From contig JADJYX010000029.1 of NCBI GenBank assembly GCA_016719535.1, positions 22,315 through 86,314 on the forward strand: 64,000 nucleotides of DNA, written 5' to 3'. A program made the position numbers and the translations under genes. The notes below the pieces were generated by a model that had not been told where the DNA came from, searched no databases, and worked only from the letters and a program-made list of their open reading frames with translations. Source of the stretch: Rubrivivax sp. Lineage in GTDB: Bacteria; Pseudomonadota; Gammaproteobacteria; Burkholderiales; Burkholderiaceae_C. Shown here one piece after another: positions 43,469 through 52,028 of this stretch; position 1 is the first letter of the stretch, and each line of letters opens with the position of its first letter.

Positions 43469-44254
43469 ATGTCCCTTGACGACCAGCCGCTGCTGGCGTT
43501 CGACCGGGTATCGGTGCACCTGGGCGGGCGCGAGATCATCAGCCCCCTGAGCCTGAGCCTCGCGCGCGGCGAATTCCTGTGCGTGATCGGCCCCTCGGGC
43601 TGCGGCAAGACCACGCTGCTGCGCGCCGCCGCCGGCTTCCTGACGCCCAGCGCGGGCCAGGTGCGCCGGCTGGGCCGCCCGGTGCAGGGGCCGTCACGCG
43701 AGGCCGCCTTCGTCTTCCAGGACTATGGCCGCGCACTGCTGCCCTGGCGCACGGTGCGCGGCAATGTCGCGCTGGCGCTCGAGGCCGCCGCGGTGCCGTC
43801 GGCCGAACGCCCGGCGCGCATCGACGAGGTGCTGCACACCGTGGGCCTGGCCGCGCATGCCGACCAGTTTCCCGCCCAGCTGTCGGGCGGCATGCAGCAG
43901 CGCGTGCAGATCGCGCGCTGCCTGGCGCAGCGCCCGGCGCTGATGCTGATGGACGAGCCCTTCGGCGCGCTGGACGCGATGACGCGCGAACGCCTGCAGG
44001 ACGAGCTGGCGCGGCTGGTGCGCGAACGCGGGCTGACGGTGATGTTCGTCACCCACGATCTGGAGGAGGCGCTGTACCTGGGCGACCGCGTGCTGGCGCT
44101 GCGCACCCACCCCACGCCCGAGCGGCCCAGCCTGGCGATGCTGACCGAGGTGACGCTGCCGCGCCCGCGCGACCAGCTCGCCACCAAGGAGCATCCGGAA
44201 TTCCTGCGCCTGCGGCGCATGCTCTACGGCACCCTCGGGCATGGCGCGCAGTGA
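43469..44254 (+). CDS. Nitrate/sulfonate/taurine-type ABC transporter ATPase
   Basis: The 261-residue ATPase shows Walker A GPSGCGKTT near residue 44, the Q-loop FVFQDYGRALLPW, the signature LSGGMQQRVQIARCLA, Walker B LMLMDEPFGALDAM, and the switch His in FVTHDLEEALYLGDRV. The pattern matches SsuB/TauB/NrtD. It overlaps the first permease by 14 bases. No periplasmic binding protein of this system lies near. Confidence 0.92.
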   Translation: MSLDDQPLLAFDRVSVHLGGREIISPLSLSLARGEFLCVIGPSGCGKTTLLRAAAGFLTPSAGQVRRLGRPVQGPSREAAFVFQDYGRALLPWRTVRGNVALALEAAAVPSAERPARIDEVLHTVGLAAHADQFPAQLSGGMQQRVQIARCLAQRPALMLMDEPFGALDAMTRERLQDELARLVRERGLTVMFVTHDLEEALYLGDRVLALRTHPTPERPSLAMLTEVTLPRPRDQLATKEHPEFLRLRRMLYGTLGHGAQ

Positions 44255-45011
44255 AGGCCGCGCCCGGCGCTGGCGTGCGCTGGTGATCCCGCTGCTGCTG
44301 CTGGCCGCGCTCGAGCTCTATGCCCGCACGCAGGCCGCCGGCAGCGACGCCATCGCGCCGCCCAGCGCCGCGCTGCAGGCCTGGTGGATGGCGCTGCGCG
44401 ACGGCAGCCTGTGGCAGGCTACCGCCTTCACGCTGGGCACCGCCGCCGCCGGGCTGGCGCTGGGCGCGCTGCTGGGCATCGCCGCGGGCACGCTGCTGGG
44501 CTTGTCGCGGCGCGCGGCAGCAGTGGCCTTTCTCAGCGTCGAGCTGCTGCGGCCGATTCCGTCGGTGGCGCTGATTCCGCTGGCGATGCTGGTCTTCGGC
44601 TTCGGCCTGCGCATGGAACTCGCCGTGGTGGCCTTCGCCACGCTGTGGCCGCTGCTGGTGCTGACGCAGGCGGCGGTGCGGCAGATCGAGCCGCGGCTGC
44701 TGGAGGTGGCGGCGGCGCTGCAGCTCACGCGCGCGCAGCAGTTCCGGCTGATCGTGCTGCCGGCGATGGTGCCGCGCCTGTTTGTCGCGCTGCGGCTGGC
44801 GGTGGCCATCGCGCTGGTGGTGGCGGTGACGGTGGAGATCGCCGCCAACCCGCATGGCATGGGCTACGCGATGATGATCGCGCAGCAGAGCCTGGACCCG
44901 GCGCTGATGCTGGCCTGGCTGGGCTGGATCGGCGTCGTCGGGTACGCCGTCAATGCCGGCGCGCTGGCGCTGCAGCAGGCCGTCGCACGCCGCATGGGGG
45001 AGGCGGCATGA
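44241..45011 (+). CDS. ABC transporter permease (SsuC/TauC type) 1
   Basis: The 256-residue permease has six helices and the EAA-type loop (EVAAALQLTRAQQFRLIVLPAMVPRLFVALR) that contacts the ATPase. GLALGALLGIAAGTLLGLSRRA and FLSVELLRPIPSVALIPLAML are typical of the BPD_transp_1 group for nitrate/sulfonate/pyrimidine precursors. Its stop overlaps the second permease start by four bases, so the channel is probably a heterodimer. Confidence 0.92.
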   Translation: MARSEGRARRWRALVIPLLLLAALELYARTQAAGSDAIAPPSAALQAWWMALRDGSLWQATAFTLGTAAAGLALGALLGIAAGTLLGLSRRAAAVAFLSVELLRPIPSVALIPLAMLVFGFGLRMELAVVAFATLWPLLVLTQAAVRQIEPRLLEVAAALQLTRAQQFRLIVLPAMVPRLFVALRLAVAIALVVAVTVEIAANPHGMGYAMMIAQQSLDPALMLAWLGWIGVVGYAVNAGALALQQAVARRMGEAA

Positions 45012-45766
45012 ATGCGAAGGTGCGCGACCTCGCGGGATCCTTCGCGCTGCTGGCGGTGCTGATCGGCCTGTGGTGGCTGGCGGCGCATGGCCAGTGGGTC
45101 AGCCGTGCCTTCCTGCCCACGCCCGAGGCCACGTGGCAGCAGCTGGTGGCCGGGCTCACCGACGGCGAGCTGGCCGCACAGACTGCCGCCACCGTGGGCC
45201 GCATGCTGGCCGGCTGGGGGCTGGCGTCGCTGCTGGGGGTGGCGCTGGGGGCGCTGATCGGCAGTTCGGCCATGGCACGCGAGTGGCTGCAGCCGATGCT
45301 GGAATTCATCCGCCCGCTGCCGGCCTCGGCGGTGCTGCCGCTGGCGATCGCGCTCTTCGGGCTGTCGTCGGGCATGGTGCTGGCGGTGGTGGCCTTCGGC
45401 GCCATGTGGCCGGTGCTGCTGGCCACGCTGCACGGCTTCGCCTCGGTGCACGAGCGGCTGCGCGAGGTGGCGGCGGCGCTGCAGCTCTCGCGCACCGCCT
45501 TCGCCTTCAAGCTCGGGCTGCCGCAGGCGCTGCCCGACATCCTGGCCGGGCTGCGGCTGTCGCTGACGGTGTCGCTGATCGTCTCGGTGGTCGGCGAGAT
45601 GATCGCCTCGCAACCCGGGCTGGGGCAGGCCATCCTGCTGGCGGCACGCTCGTTCCAGGCCAGCGAGCTCTATGCCGGCGTGCTGCTGCTGGGCGCCGTC
45701 GGCTTCGCCAGCAGTGCGGCGCTGGCGCGGGCCGAGGCACGCCTGCTGCGCTGGCAGCGCAGCTGA
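45008..45766 (+). CDS. ABC transporter permease (SsuC/TauC type) 2
   Basis: A second permease, 252 residues, similar in layout to the first. FLPTPEATWQQLVAGLTDGELAAQ at the N-terminus, EFIRPLPASAVLPLAIALFGL, and the EAA loop EVAAALQLSRTAFAFKLGLPQALPDILAG are present. Having two different permeases without a binding protein resembles incomplete ThiXYZ- or sulfonate-like loci. The gene ends 107 bases before the HD-GYP gene. Confidence 0.92.
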   Translation: MNAKVRDLAGSFALLAVLIGLWWLAAHGQWVSRAFLPTPEATWQQLVAGLTDGELAAQTAATVGRMLAGWGLASLLGVALGALIGSSAMAREWLQPMLEFIRPLPASAVLPLAIALFGLSSGMVLAVVAFGAMWPVLLATLHGFASVHERLREVAAALQLSRTAFAFKLGLPQALPDILAGLRLSLTVSLIVSVVGEMIASQPGLGQAILLAARSFQASELYAGVLLLGAVGFASSAALARAEARLLRWQRS

Positions 45767-45873
45767 GCGATTCACAGCCGGTTGCAATTTCAGCCATCGG
45801 CTCACGAATGCGCGCTCGCGCAAGGCGGCACGTCAGCCGATAGCCCCGGCAGACCCCCCGCCGAGGACTTGCC

Positions 45874-47154
45874 GTGACCCCCATCGCCCCCGCCGCACCC
45901 GCCACCGCCTTCAACACCGCCAACCCGCATGCGCTGGCCACCATCCTCGAGGCCAGCCAGACGAAGAGCATCATCGCCTCGCGCGACATCTTCGACCTGC
46001 AGGGCATCAAGCTGTGGGCGCGCGACCAGCCGGTATCGGCAGCGCTGCAGCGCAAGCTGCTCGACCGCAAGCTGCGCAACCCGCTCGAAACCTGCCTGAT
46101 GGCCGAGGACGGCGTCACCTCGCAGACGCTGCTGGCCGCGGCCTGGCAGCTGCTGGACGGTCGCTCGCCGCTGGCCGCGGTGCTGCGGCCCTGTGCGCCG
46201 CGCATCATGCAGGAGGTGGCGCACCTGCCGCTGCATTCGGTGGCGCAGTTGCTGCTGACCGCCGGCCAGGCCTCGCGCCCCGAATCCTTCGACCACGCGG
46301 TGCAGGCGATGGCACTGGCCGGCGCGCTGATGATCCACCAGCGCGGCAGCGTTACCGACGTGCGCCTGGCGATGCTGGGCGGGCTGCTGCACGACCTGGG
46401 CGAGATGTATATCGACCCGCGCTTCGGCGAGGCCGATGCCGAGCGCAGCCTGGACTTTCTCAGCTACCAGCAGCTGGTGGTGCACCCGCATGTGGGCAAG
46501 CTGCTGCTGTCGCAGCTGACCAACTACCCGCCGCCGCTGGCACGCGCCATCGGCGAACACCACGAACGGCTGGACGGCTCGGGCTATCCGCATGCGCTGC
46601 AGCGCGAGGCCTTGTCGCCGCTGGGCCGCCTGCTGGCGGTGACCGAGGCCACGCTGGCCGTGATGCGCGGCGAGCAACCCTGCCTGGCACGCGCCAGCGT
46701 GGCGCTGCGTGTCGTGCCCGGTGAATTCGACCTTGCCTGGGTGGGCCGCATCGCCGATGCCGCCCGCCACGAACCGCTGCTGCAGGGCGGCTATGCGCCC
46801 GAGACACTCAAGCTGCGCCTGGCGCGGCTGGACGGCGGGATGCTGGCGGCGCAGGCCTGTGCCACCGCCCTGGTCGGCAGCGCCGAATCGGCGCCGCTGA
46901 CGGGCGCGCTGGCGCTGGCCGAGCACCTGCTCGGCCGGCTGCGCACCGGCTGGACGGCCAGCGGCCTGTGGTGCGACGAGGCCGTGGCCGGCCAGGACGT
47001 GGCCGAGGTCGATGCCATCGAGCACGAGCTGAGCTTCCGGTTGCGCGCCATCGAGCGTGCCGCACGGCTGCGCGCCGGCGACCTGCCCGAGGCCGACGCC
47101 CGGCGGCTGGCGCTGCTGTGCGACGCGCTCCGCTCGGCGGCGCAAACCGGCTGA
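45874..47154 (+). CDS. HD-GYP-domain protein, probable cyclic-di-GMP phosphodiesterase
   Basis: GTG 45874, preceded by GAGGAC, gives 426 residues. The N-terminal ~110 residues show no known domain. The HD-GYP core has the metal-binding HD in GGLLHDLGEMYIDP (near residue 171), VHPHVGKLLLSQL, and EHHERLDGSGYP carrying the GYP triad (near residue 229). HD-GYP proteins hydrolyse cyclic-di-GMP. The C-terminal ~170 residues are helical with no recognised family. It faces the FHA-GGDEF gene tail to tail with a 22-base gap. Confidence 0.88.
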   Translation: MTPIAPAAPATAFNTANPHALATILEASQTKSIIASRDIFDLQGIKLWARDQPVSAALQRKLLDRKLRNPLETCLMAEDGVTSQTLLAAAWQLLDGRSPLAAVLRPCAPRIMQEVAHLPLHSVAQLLLTAGQASRPESFDHAVQAMALAGALMIHQRGSVTDVRLAMLGGLLHDLGEMYIDPRFGEADAERSLDFLSYQQLVVHPHVGKLLLSQLTNYPPPLARAIGEHHERLDGSGYPHALQREALSPLGRLLAVTEATLAVMRGEQPCLARASVALRVVPGEFDLAWVGRIADAARHEPLLQGGYAPETLKLRLARLDGGMLAAQACATALVGSAESAPLTGALALAEHLLGRLRTGWTASGLWCDEAVAGQDVAEVDAIEHELSFRLRAIERAARLRAGDLPEADARRLALLCDALRSAAQTG

Positions 47155-47176
47155 TCGGCGGCGCAGCGCGGCCGGT

Positions 47177-47941
47177 TCAGACGCTGACCTGGTTGCGCCC
47201 GCGCCGCTTGGCGGCATAGAGCGCACGGTCGCCGGCCTGCAGCAGGTCGAGCTCGCTGGCCATCTCGGGCCCGAGCTCGGCCACGCCCATCGATACCGTC
47301 TGCCGGTGCTCGACCGGCTTGCTGCTCGTCTTGTTCAGCGGGTCGGGCAGTTCGATCGGAAACTGCGCCATCGCCTGCCGGATGCGCTCGGCCAGGTCCA
47401 GCGCACCGGCCACGCCGGTATTCGGCAGCACGAGGGTGAATTCCTCGCCGCCGGCGCGTGCCTTGGCAAACTGCTGGCGCAGCGTGTCGTGCAGGTATTT
47501 GCGGTTGAAGGCGCCGGTGCCGGCGTCGACCGTGGCCTGCTGGTAGATGCGGTCGTGCAGCAGCAGGTCCAGGCTGTTGTGCGAATGAAAGCGCAGCACG
47601 ACGTTGGAGACGCGGATGAAGTCACCGTCCTTCAACGCCGTGGGTTCGCCGATGCGCGCCTCGTTGACCAGGGTGCCGTTGGCCGAGCCGAGGTCGTGCA
47701 CGAGCACGGTGTGGCCGGCGCCCACCAGCAGCTCGGCGTGCTGGCGGCTGATGCCGGCGCCGTCGATGCGCACCTGCGCCTCGGGCACGCGGCCGATGAT
47801 CTGCGGCCCCGGCTCGAGGTCGAAGCGCTGGCCGGCGTCGGGGCCGCTGTAGAGGATCAGGCAGGGCTTCGTCGCCGTGCCCAGGGTGCGCAGCAGCGAG
47901 ACCTCGTTGGGGTCGATGACGACGGTCGGTGGTTCGTCCAT
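47177..47941 (-). CDS. FHA-GGDEF protein with an incomplete GGDEF domain
   Basis: The 254-residue protein has an N-terminal FHA domain (QIIGRVPEAQVRIDGAGISRQHAELL, then DLGSANGTLVNEARIG), which binds phosphothreonine. A GGDEF domain start follows (DAGTGAFNRKYLHDTLRQQFAKAR) and then directly GGEEFTLVLPNTGVAGALDLAERIR and VSMGVAELGPEMAS. The ~50 residues normally between the first helix and GGEEF, holding the metal-binding Asp and the nucleotide-binding residues, are missing. The frame is intact. Without that part cyclase activity is unlikely. An in-frame deletion, real or from assembly, explains it. Confidence 0.85.
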   Translation of the reverse strand: MDEPPTVVIDPNEVSLLRTLGTATKPCLILYSGPDAGQRFDLEPGPQIIGRVPEAQVRIDGAGISRQHAELLVGAGHTVLVHDLGSANGTLVNEARIGEPTALKDGDFIRVSNVVLRFHSHNSLDLLLHDRIYQQATVDAGTGAFNRKYLHDTLRQQFAKARAGGEEFTLVLPNTGVAGALDLAERIRQAMAQFPIELPDPLNKTSSKPVEHRQTVSMGVAELGPEMASELDLLQAGDRALYAAKRRGRNQVSV

Positions 47942-48054
47942 GGAGAAACTCCGGCGGCTGCCTGGGCGACAGGATGGGGCCAGGGCGCGAGACTACCGCG
48001 AGCCGACGCCCCCGGCCAGCGAGGGGCGCGCCGCTGGCCGACAATGCGGGCCGC

Positions 48055-48363
48055 ATGAGTTTCGACAACGATCCGCTGTGGCGGCTGCGGCACGCGCTGG
48101 CCGGCATGGGCCTGGCGCTGCTGGCGTCGGTCTTCATCGCCGCCTTCGCCGGCCGCTGGCTGGGCACGCTGTTCGGCGACACCTACGGCGCGCGTGTCAC
48201 CGTCTATGGCCTGCTGCTGCTGCATGTGGTGATCGGCGCGGTGGTGCTCTTCATCCGCGTGGCGCAGCACGAGACACGGCCGCTGTCGGCCGGCCGCGTG
48301 CTGCGCTGGCTGGCCAGCCTGTGGCTGTGGCCGGCGCTGCTGCTGCTGACGCGGCGGCGCTGA
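48055..48363 (+). CDS. Small membrane protein, unknown
   Basis: The 102-residue protein has three hydrophobic segments (AGMGLALLASVFIAAFAGRW; VYGLLLLHVVIGAVVLFIRV; WLASLWLWPALLLL) and a basic tail. ATG 48055 is the first after the divergent FHA-GGDEF start. I do not recognise a family. It is oriented toward the carbonic anhydrase gene, with a 23-base convergent gap. Confidence 0.65.
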   Translation: MSFDNDPLWRLRHALAGMGLALLASVFIAAFAGRWLGTLFGDTYGARVTVYGLLLLHVVIGAVVLFIRVAQHETRPLSAGRVLRWLASLWLWPALLLLTRRR

Positions 48364-48386
48364 AGCCGCGCGCCGGCCGCCGAAGG

Positions 48387-49433
48387 CTATTGCGACTGCT
48401 TGATCAACCGGCCCGCAGCCGACTGCAGCGGGCGCGCATTCATCGGGTACAAGTGCGAGAAGATGTCGATCTGCGCCTGCGACACCGGCACCGGCTCGCG
48501 CATCACCATCCACAGCACGCCTTCGTTGCACGGCGGCGTCGTCAGCGAGCCCATGTAGGTGTAGTAGCCGCGATCGGGCGGCAGCAGCGCATTGAGGTCG
48601 ATCGGCTGGCCGCCCGGTTGCTCGTAGCCCTTTTCCAGCGGCAGGTCGTTCCACACCCGCTGCACCACCGGCTGCGGCGCGCCGCGCTCGAGCAGCAGGC
48701 CGACGACGGCCAGTCGGCCCTCGGCGTCCTTGTGCACCAGGTGCACGCTCATGTCGTACTGGCGGCCGTTGATGCGTTCTTCCGCCGGACGGTGGAAGTG
48801 AAACTGCACCAGCTCGAAGCGGCGCCCGCCGACCACGATGCTGTTGCCGGCAGCGATGTTGGCCTGCACGGTGTGGCCGTTGTCCAGCACCGTGAAGGGG
48901 CTGGCGCGGTAGTCGAAGACCACCGGCTCCAGGTCGACGGCGATGCCGCCGCGGATGTCGATCGGGCTTTGCCGCGTGCCGTTGGCGCAGGTGGCAAATT
49001 CGGGCCTGAGCCCGCCCCAGGCCGCGGGGCCGGTGTCGCCGCCATAGGCCCAGTGCGCAGCGTGGCCGGCAGCCTTGTCGGCGCGGTGGGCCTCGACGGC
49101 GGCCGGCACCGCGGGCGCAGGCTTGCGCGCGATGGCGACGGGTGATGCTTGGTGGCCGGCGGCCGGCGCCGGCGACTCGGCGCGCGCGCTCACGCGAAGC
49201 AGGTTGGCATGCGGCGCGTCCGGCGGCCGGGCGGCACCCAGCTTCTCGGCCAGGCGCTCGCGCAGCCGGTCGAGGTTGCCGGGCTCGGCCGCGGTGACCT
49301 TGGCGGCTGCGGCCTTGACCGGCTCCGCGGCGGGTGCCGGCACGGGCCAGGCGGCAGCCGCCGCGATCAGCAGCGAAGAGGCCGGCAGCAGGCGGCGGAC
49401 GACGGGATGCGGGGCAGCGTGGCGAGCGGTCAT
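48387..49433 (-). CDS. Periplasmic alpha-carbonic anhydrase
   Basis: Converts CO2 to bicarbonate with a zinc ion. The 348-residue protein has a signal peptide (about residues 1-36), a long Ala/Pro/Lys-rich region to about residue 125, and then the alpha-CA domain: HWAYGG, NGTRQSPIDIRGG, the zinc ligands in VQFHFHRPAEE and MSVHLVHKD, and SLTTPPCNEGVLW. All three His ligands and the TTPPC motif are kept. The ~90-residue linker is longer than usual and may anchor or space the domain from the membrane or wall. Confidence 0.93.
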   Translation of the reverse strand: MTARHAAPHPVVRRLLPASSLLIAAAAAWPVPAPAAEPVKAAAAKVTAAEPGNLDRLRERLAEKLGAARPPDAPHANLLRVSARAESPAPAAGHQASPVAIARKPAPAVPAAVEAHRADKAAGHAAHWAYGGDTGPAAWGGLRPEFATCANGTRQSPIDIRGGIAVDLEPVVFDYRASPFTVLDNGHTVQANIAAGNSIVVGGRRFELVQFHFHRPAEERINGRQYDMSVHLVHKDAEGRLAVVGLLLERGAPQPVVQRVWNDLPLEKGYEQPGGQPIDLNALLPPDRGYYTYMGSLTTPPCNEGVLWMVMREPVPVSQAQIDIFSHLYPMNARPLQSAAGRLIKQSQ

Positions 49434-49493
49434 GTGCGGATCTCCACCCCGCTTATCGGCAGCCCGATCGCGGCCTTGACCCCGGCCCTGGTT

Positions 49494-50711
49494 TCAGCCC
49501 GTGGCCACCGGCAGCCGCCGCTTGACCCAGGTCCACCCCAGCAGCCCGGTCAGGCCCAGCACCAGCGACGCCACCGCCAGCGCCAGCGCCGAGTGCATCA
49601 CCAGCGGTGCCAGCACGCCGGCCACGAGGCCGTTGACCGCGCTGCCCAGCGAGGCCTGCACCGACGAGGCCATGCCGCGGCGATCGGGCACCAGGTCGAG
49701 CAGCAGCAGCGTCACCACCGGCGTCATCATCGACCAGCCGAAGGCATAGGCCGCGATCGGCAGGATGGCCAGCACCGGGTGCGGCGGCAGCCACAGCTGC
49801 AAGCCGACGTTGAGCAGGCCCACGGCCACCATCACGCGGTAGCCCCAGCGGATCTGCGTGCGCGGCGTCACGCGGCCGGCGAGCCGGCCCGAGGCCCAGG
49901 CGCCGCCCATGACGCCGGCCACCGTGCACAGGAAGAACCAGAAGAACTGCGTCGGCGCCAGCTGCAGGTGATCGCCCAGGAAGGCCGGTGCGCTCAGCAC
50001 ATACAGAAACATGCCGTTGAAGGGAATGCCGCTGGCCACCACCAGCGCCAGGAAGCGCCCGCTGGCCACCATCTGCGCATAGCCGCGCAGCAGCGGCGCG
50101 GCGGCGAAGCGCTGCGCCTGCGCGGGCGCCAGCGTCTCGGGCAGCCAGCGCCAGTTGATCAGCCACAGGGCGCCGCCGATGGCCACCAGCAGCCAGAAGA
50201 TCGAGCGCCAGCCCAGGGTGTCGAAGAGGATGCCACCGAACAGCGGCGCCACCGCTGGTGCGATGCCGAACCAGATCGTCACCTGCGACAGCATGCGCTG
50301 CGCATCCACCGGCGCAAAGAGGTCGCGCACGATGACGCGCGCCACCACCATGCCGGCGCCGGCCGACAGCCCTTGCAGCGCCCGGAAGCCCACCAGCGTG
50401 CCGATCGAATCGGCCAGCGCGCAGCCCACCGACGCCAGCGTGAAGACCGCGATGCCCGTCAGCACCACCGGGCGGCGGCCGAAGCTGTCGGCCAGCGCAC
50501 CGTGGAAGAGGTTCATCGCCGCAAAGCCGAACAGGTAGGCCGACAGCGTCTGCTGCATCTGCACCGGCGTGGCCGCCAGCGACGACGCGATGCCGGCGAA
50601 GGCCGGCAGGTAGGTGTCGATCGCAAAGGGCCCCAGCATGCCCAGGCCCGCCAGCAGCAAGGCCAGGGCCCAGCGCGGGCCGGACCAGTGGCGGGCAGCT
50701 TCAGGATTCAC
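49494..50711 (-). CDS. Bcr/CflA-type multidrug efflux transporter
   Basis: A major facilitator superfamily drug:H+ antiporter with 12 helices. GTG 50711 gives 405 residues, a normal length; the frame runs a further 39 codons upstream without family resemblance. GPFAIDTYLPAFAGIASSL at the first helix, LADSFGRRPVVLTGIAVFT as the motif A loop, and RALQGLSAGAGMVVARVIVRDLF are characteristic. No clear ribosome-binding site was found, so the exact start is uncertain. Confidence 0.88.
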   Translation of the reverse strand: MNPEAARHWSGPRWALALLLAGLGMLGPFAIDTYLPAFAGIASSLAATPVQMQQTLSAYLFGFAAMNLFHGALADSFGRRPVVLTGIAVFTLASVGCALADSIGTLVGFRALQGLSAGAGMVVARVIVRDLFAPVDAQRMLSQVTIWFGIAPAVAPLFGGILFDTLGWRSIFWLLVAIGGALWLINWRWLPETLAPAQAQRFAAAPLLRGYAQMVASGRFLALVVASGIPFNGMFLYVLSAPAFLGDHLQLAPTQFFWFFLCTVAGVMGGAWASGRLAGRVTPRTQIRWGYRVMVAVGLLNVGLQLWLPPHPVLAILPIAAYAFGWSMMTPVVTLLLLDLVPDRRGMASSVQASLGSAVNGLVAGVLAPLVMHSALALAVASLVLGLTGLLGWTWVKRRLPVATG

Positions 50712-50802
50712 GAAGGGGCTCAGTGTAGAACGACCCTCGACCGCAGGCCCCACCGGGGCTTGGCGGCCATGCTTGAATGCTGCGGTCCTGCTGGAGCCTG
50801 CC

Positions 50803-51456
50803 ATGAAGACCGTGCCGCCCTTGCCCACCCGCCGCCTGCTGATCGCCGGCCTGGCCGGCCTGGCCCTGCCCGCTGCCGCCGAACCGGTGCGCCGCGTGCT
50901 GGCGCCGATGACCGAGGGGCCGTTCTATCCGCCGGCACGCTGGCGTGCGCGCGAGGATGACTGGGACGCCGACCTCACGCGTGTGCGCCGCAGCGGCGCG
51001 GTCTCGCCGGCCCGCGGCGAACACCTGGACCTGCGGCTGGAGGTGGTCGACACCCGCGGCCGCGCGATCGACGGCACCGAGGTCGAGATCTGGCAATGCG
51101 ACGCGCTGGCCGCCTACCGCCATCCTTCGGTGGCGGCCGAGCCCGGCCGCTTCGACCCCGGCTTTCAGGGCTTCGGCACCGCACGCAGCGCCGCCGATGG
51201 CGGCGTGGCCTTCCGCACCATCCGCCCCGTGCCCTACCCCGGGCGCACGCCGCACATCCACGTCAAGCTGCGCCACGCCACGTTCGGCGAACTGAGCTCG
51301 CAACTCTTCGTCGCCGGCGACGCCGGCAATGCGCGCGACTTTCTCTGGCGCCGCCTCGACGACGACGAACGCGCCGGCCTGGCGATGCAGCTGCAGCCGG
51401 CCAGCGGCGACGCCCTGCGCTGGCAGGCGCGGCACGCGCTCATCGTGCCCGCCTGA
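50803..51456 (+). CDS. Exported intradiol dioxygenase-like protein
   Basis: The 217-residue protein belongs to the protocatechuate 3,4-dioxygenase beta-sandwich family. A signal peptide (RRLLIAGLAGLALPAAAEP) is followed by TEGPFYPP, VDTRGRAIDGTEVEIWQCDALAAYRH and GVAFRTIRPVPYPGRTPHIHVKLR. The Fe(III) ligands of the family are two Tyr and two His; candidates here are the Tyr of AAYRH, the Tyr of PYPGR and the HIH pair. Export is unusual for aromatic catabolism, so its substrate may be outside the cytoplasm. ATG 50803 has GGAG upstream. Confidence 0.85.
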   Translation: MKTVPPLPTRRLLIAGLAGLALPAAAEPVRRVLAPMTEGPFYPPARWRAREDDWDADLTRVRRSGAVSPARGEHLDLRLEVVDTRGRAIDGTEVEIWQCDALAAYRHPSVAAEPGRFDPGFQGFGTARSAADGGVAFRTIRPVPYPGRTPHIHVKLRHATFGELSSQLFVAGDAGNARDFLWRRLDDDERAGLAMQLQPASGDALRWQARHALIVPA

Positions 51457-51470
51457 AGCGAATCAGTGTG

Positions 51471-51904
51471 AAGTCGGCCGATAGGCCGGATTCTGTGCGG
51501 CAGGTTGCCCTGCCGTGACCGCCATTCGTCTGGGCCGGGTGTCGCCACCACGGCTCGGTGCCACCTACCCGCACACTCCGCGGGCCGCGTCGACGTGTGC
51601 CTACTTGGTGTTGCTGCGCGCAGAGATTGCCCGTTTCACCCAACGCGGGGCGGAGCCCCGCGTTGGGTGGCTGCTGACATCGGCTTGCGCCGATGACGGC
51701 CGGCTTGCGCCGTCCGCGCGATGGCTTGCGCCGCCGCCTTGCAGAACACCCCGCATCGAGGACGCCCCGTGCTGACTCGTCTCTGTTGCTCTGATCCTCA
51801 CCTCGCGGTGGAGAGCCGTTAGCTCCTGCGCTGCCCTGTGCAGTCCGGACCTTCCTCCAGCACCGGGTTTCCCCGCTCGTGCCAGCGGCGGTCTGGCCGG
51901 CTTC
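51471..51904 (-). ncRNA. rnpB: RNase P RNA, bacterial type A
   Basis: The catalytic RNA that trims the 5' end of tRNA precursors. On the minus strand the conserved 5' core GGAGGAAGGTCCGGACTGCA and CACAGGGCAG lie near 51840-51860, and the 3' region AGAATCCGGCCTATCGGCCG near 51480-51495. The ends pair as helix P1 (GAAGCCGGCC with GGCCGACTTC, one mismatch). A perfect 13-bp stem at 51639-51667 and three hairpins with GCAA loops (51680-51740) fit the variable P12-P14 region. A GACAAT -10 element (51914-51919) sits ten bases before the 5' end. Ends are approximate. Confidence 0.95.
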
Positions 51905-52028
51905 ACGGGGCGGATTGTCCCATGGCGCGGCCAATCGTCGTCGTCATCAATGCGCTGCATCCTGCCCGCTCCACGGACCCTGCAGCGGCCGCACAATGGC
52001 CCTGGGCAGACAGTTCAGGAGGGCAAGA

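Noticed and set aside
50712..50828. 39-codon N-terminal extension of the Bcr/CflA transporter
   Set aside because: It overlaps the start of the divergent dioxygenase-like gene and does not resemble the family.
51639..51740. Hairpin cluster with GGCTTGCGCC repeats as a CRISPR-like or mobile repeat
   Set aside because: It lies inside RNase P RNA and corresponds to its variable helices with GCAA loops on the minus strand.
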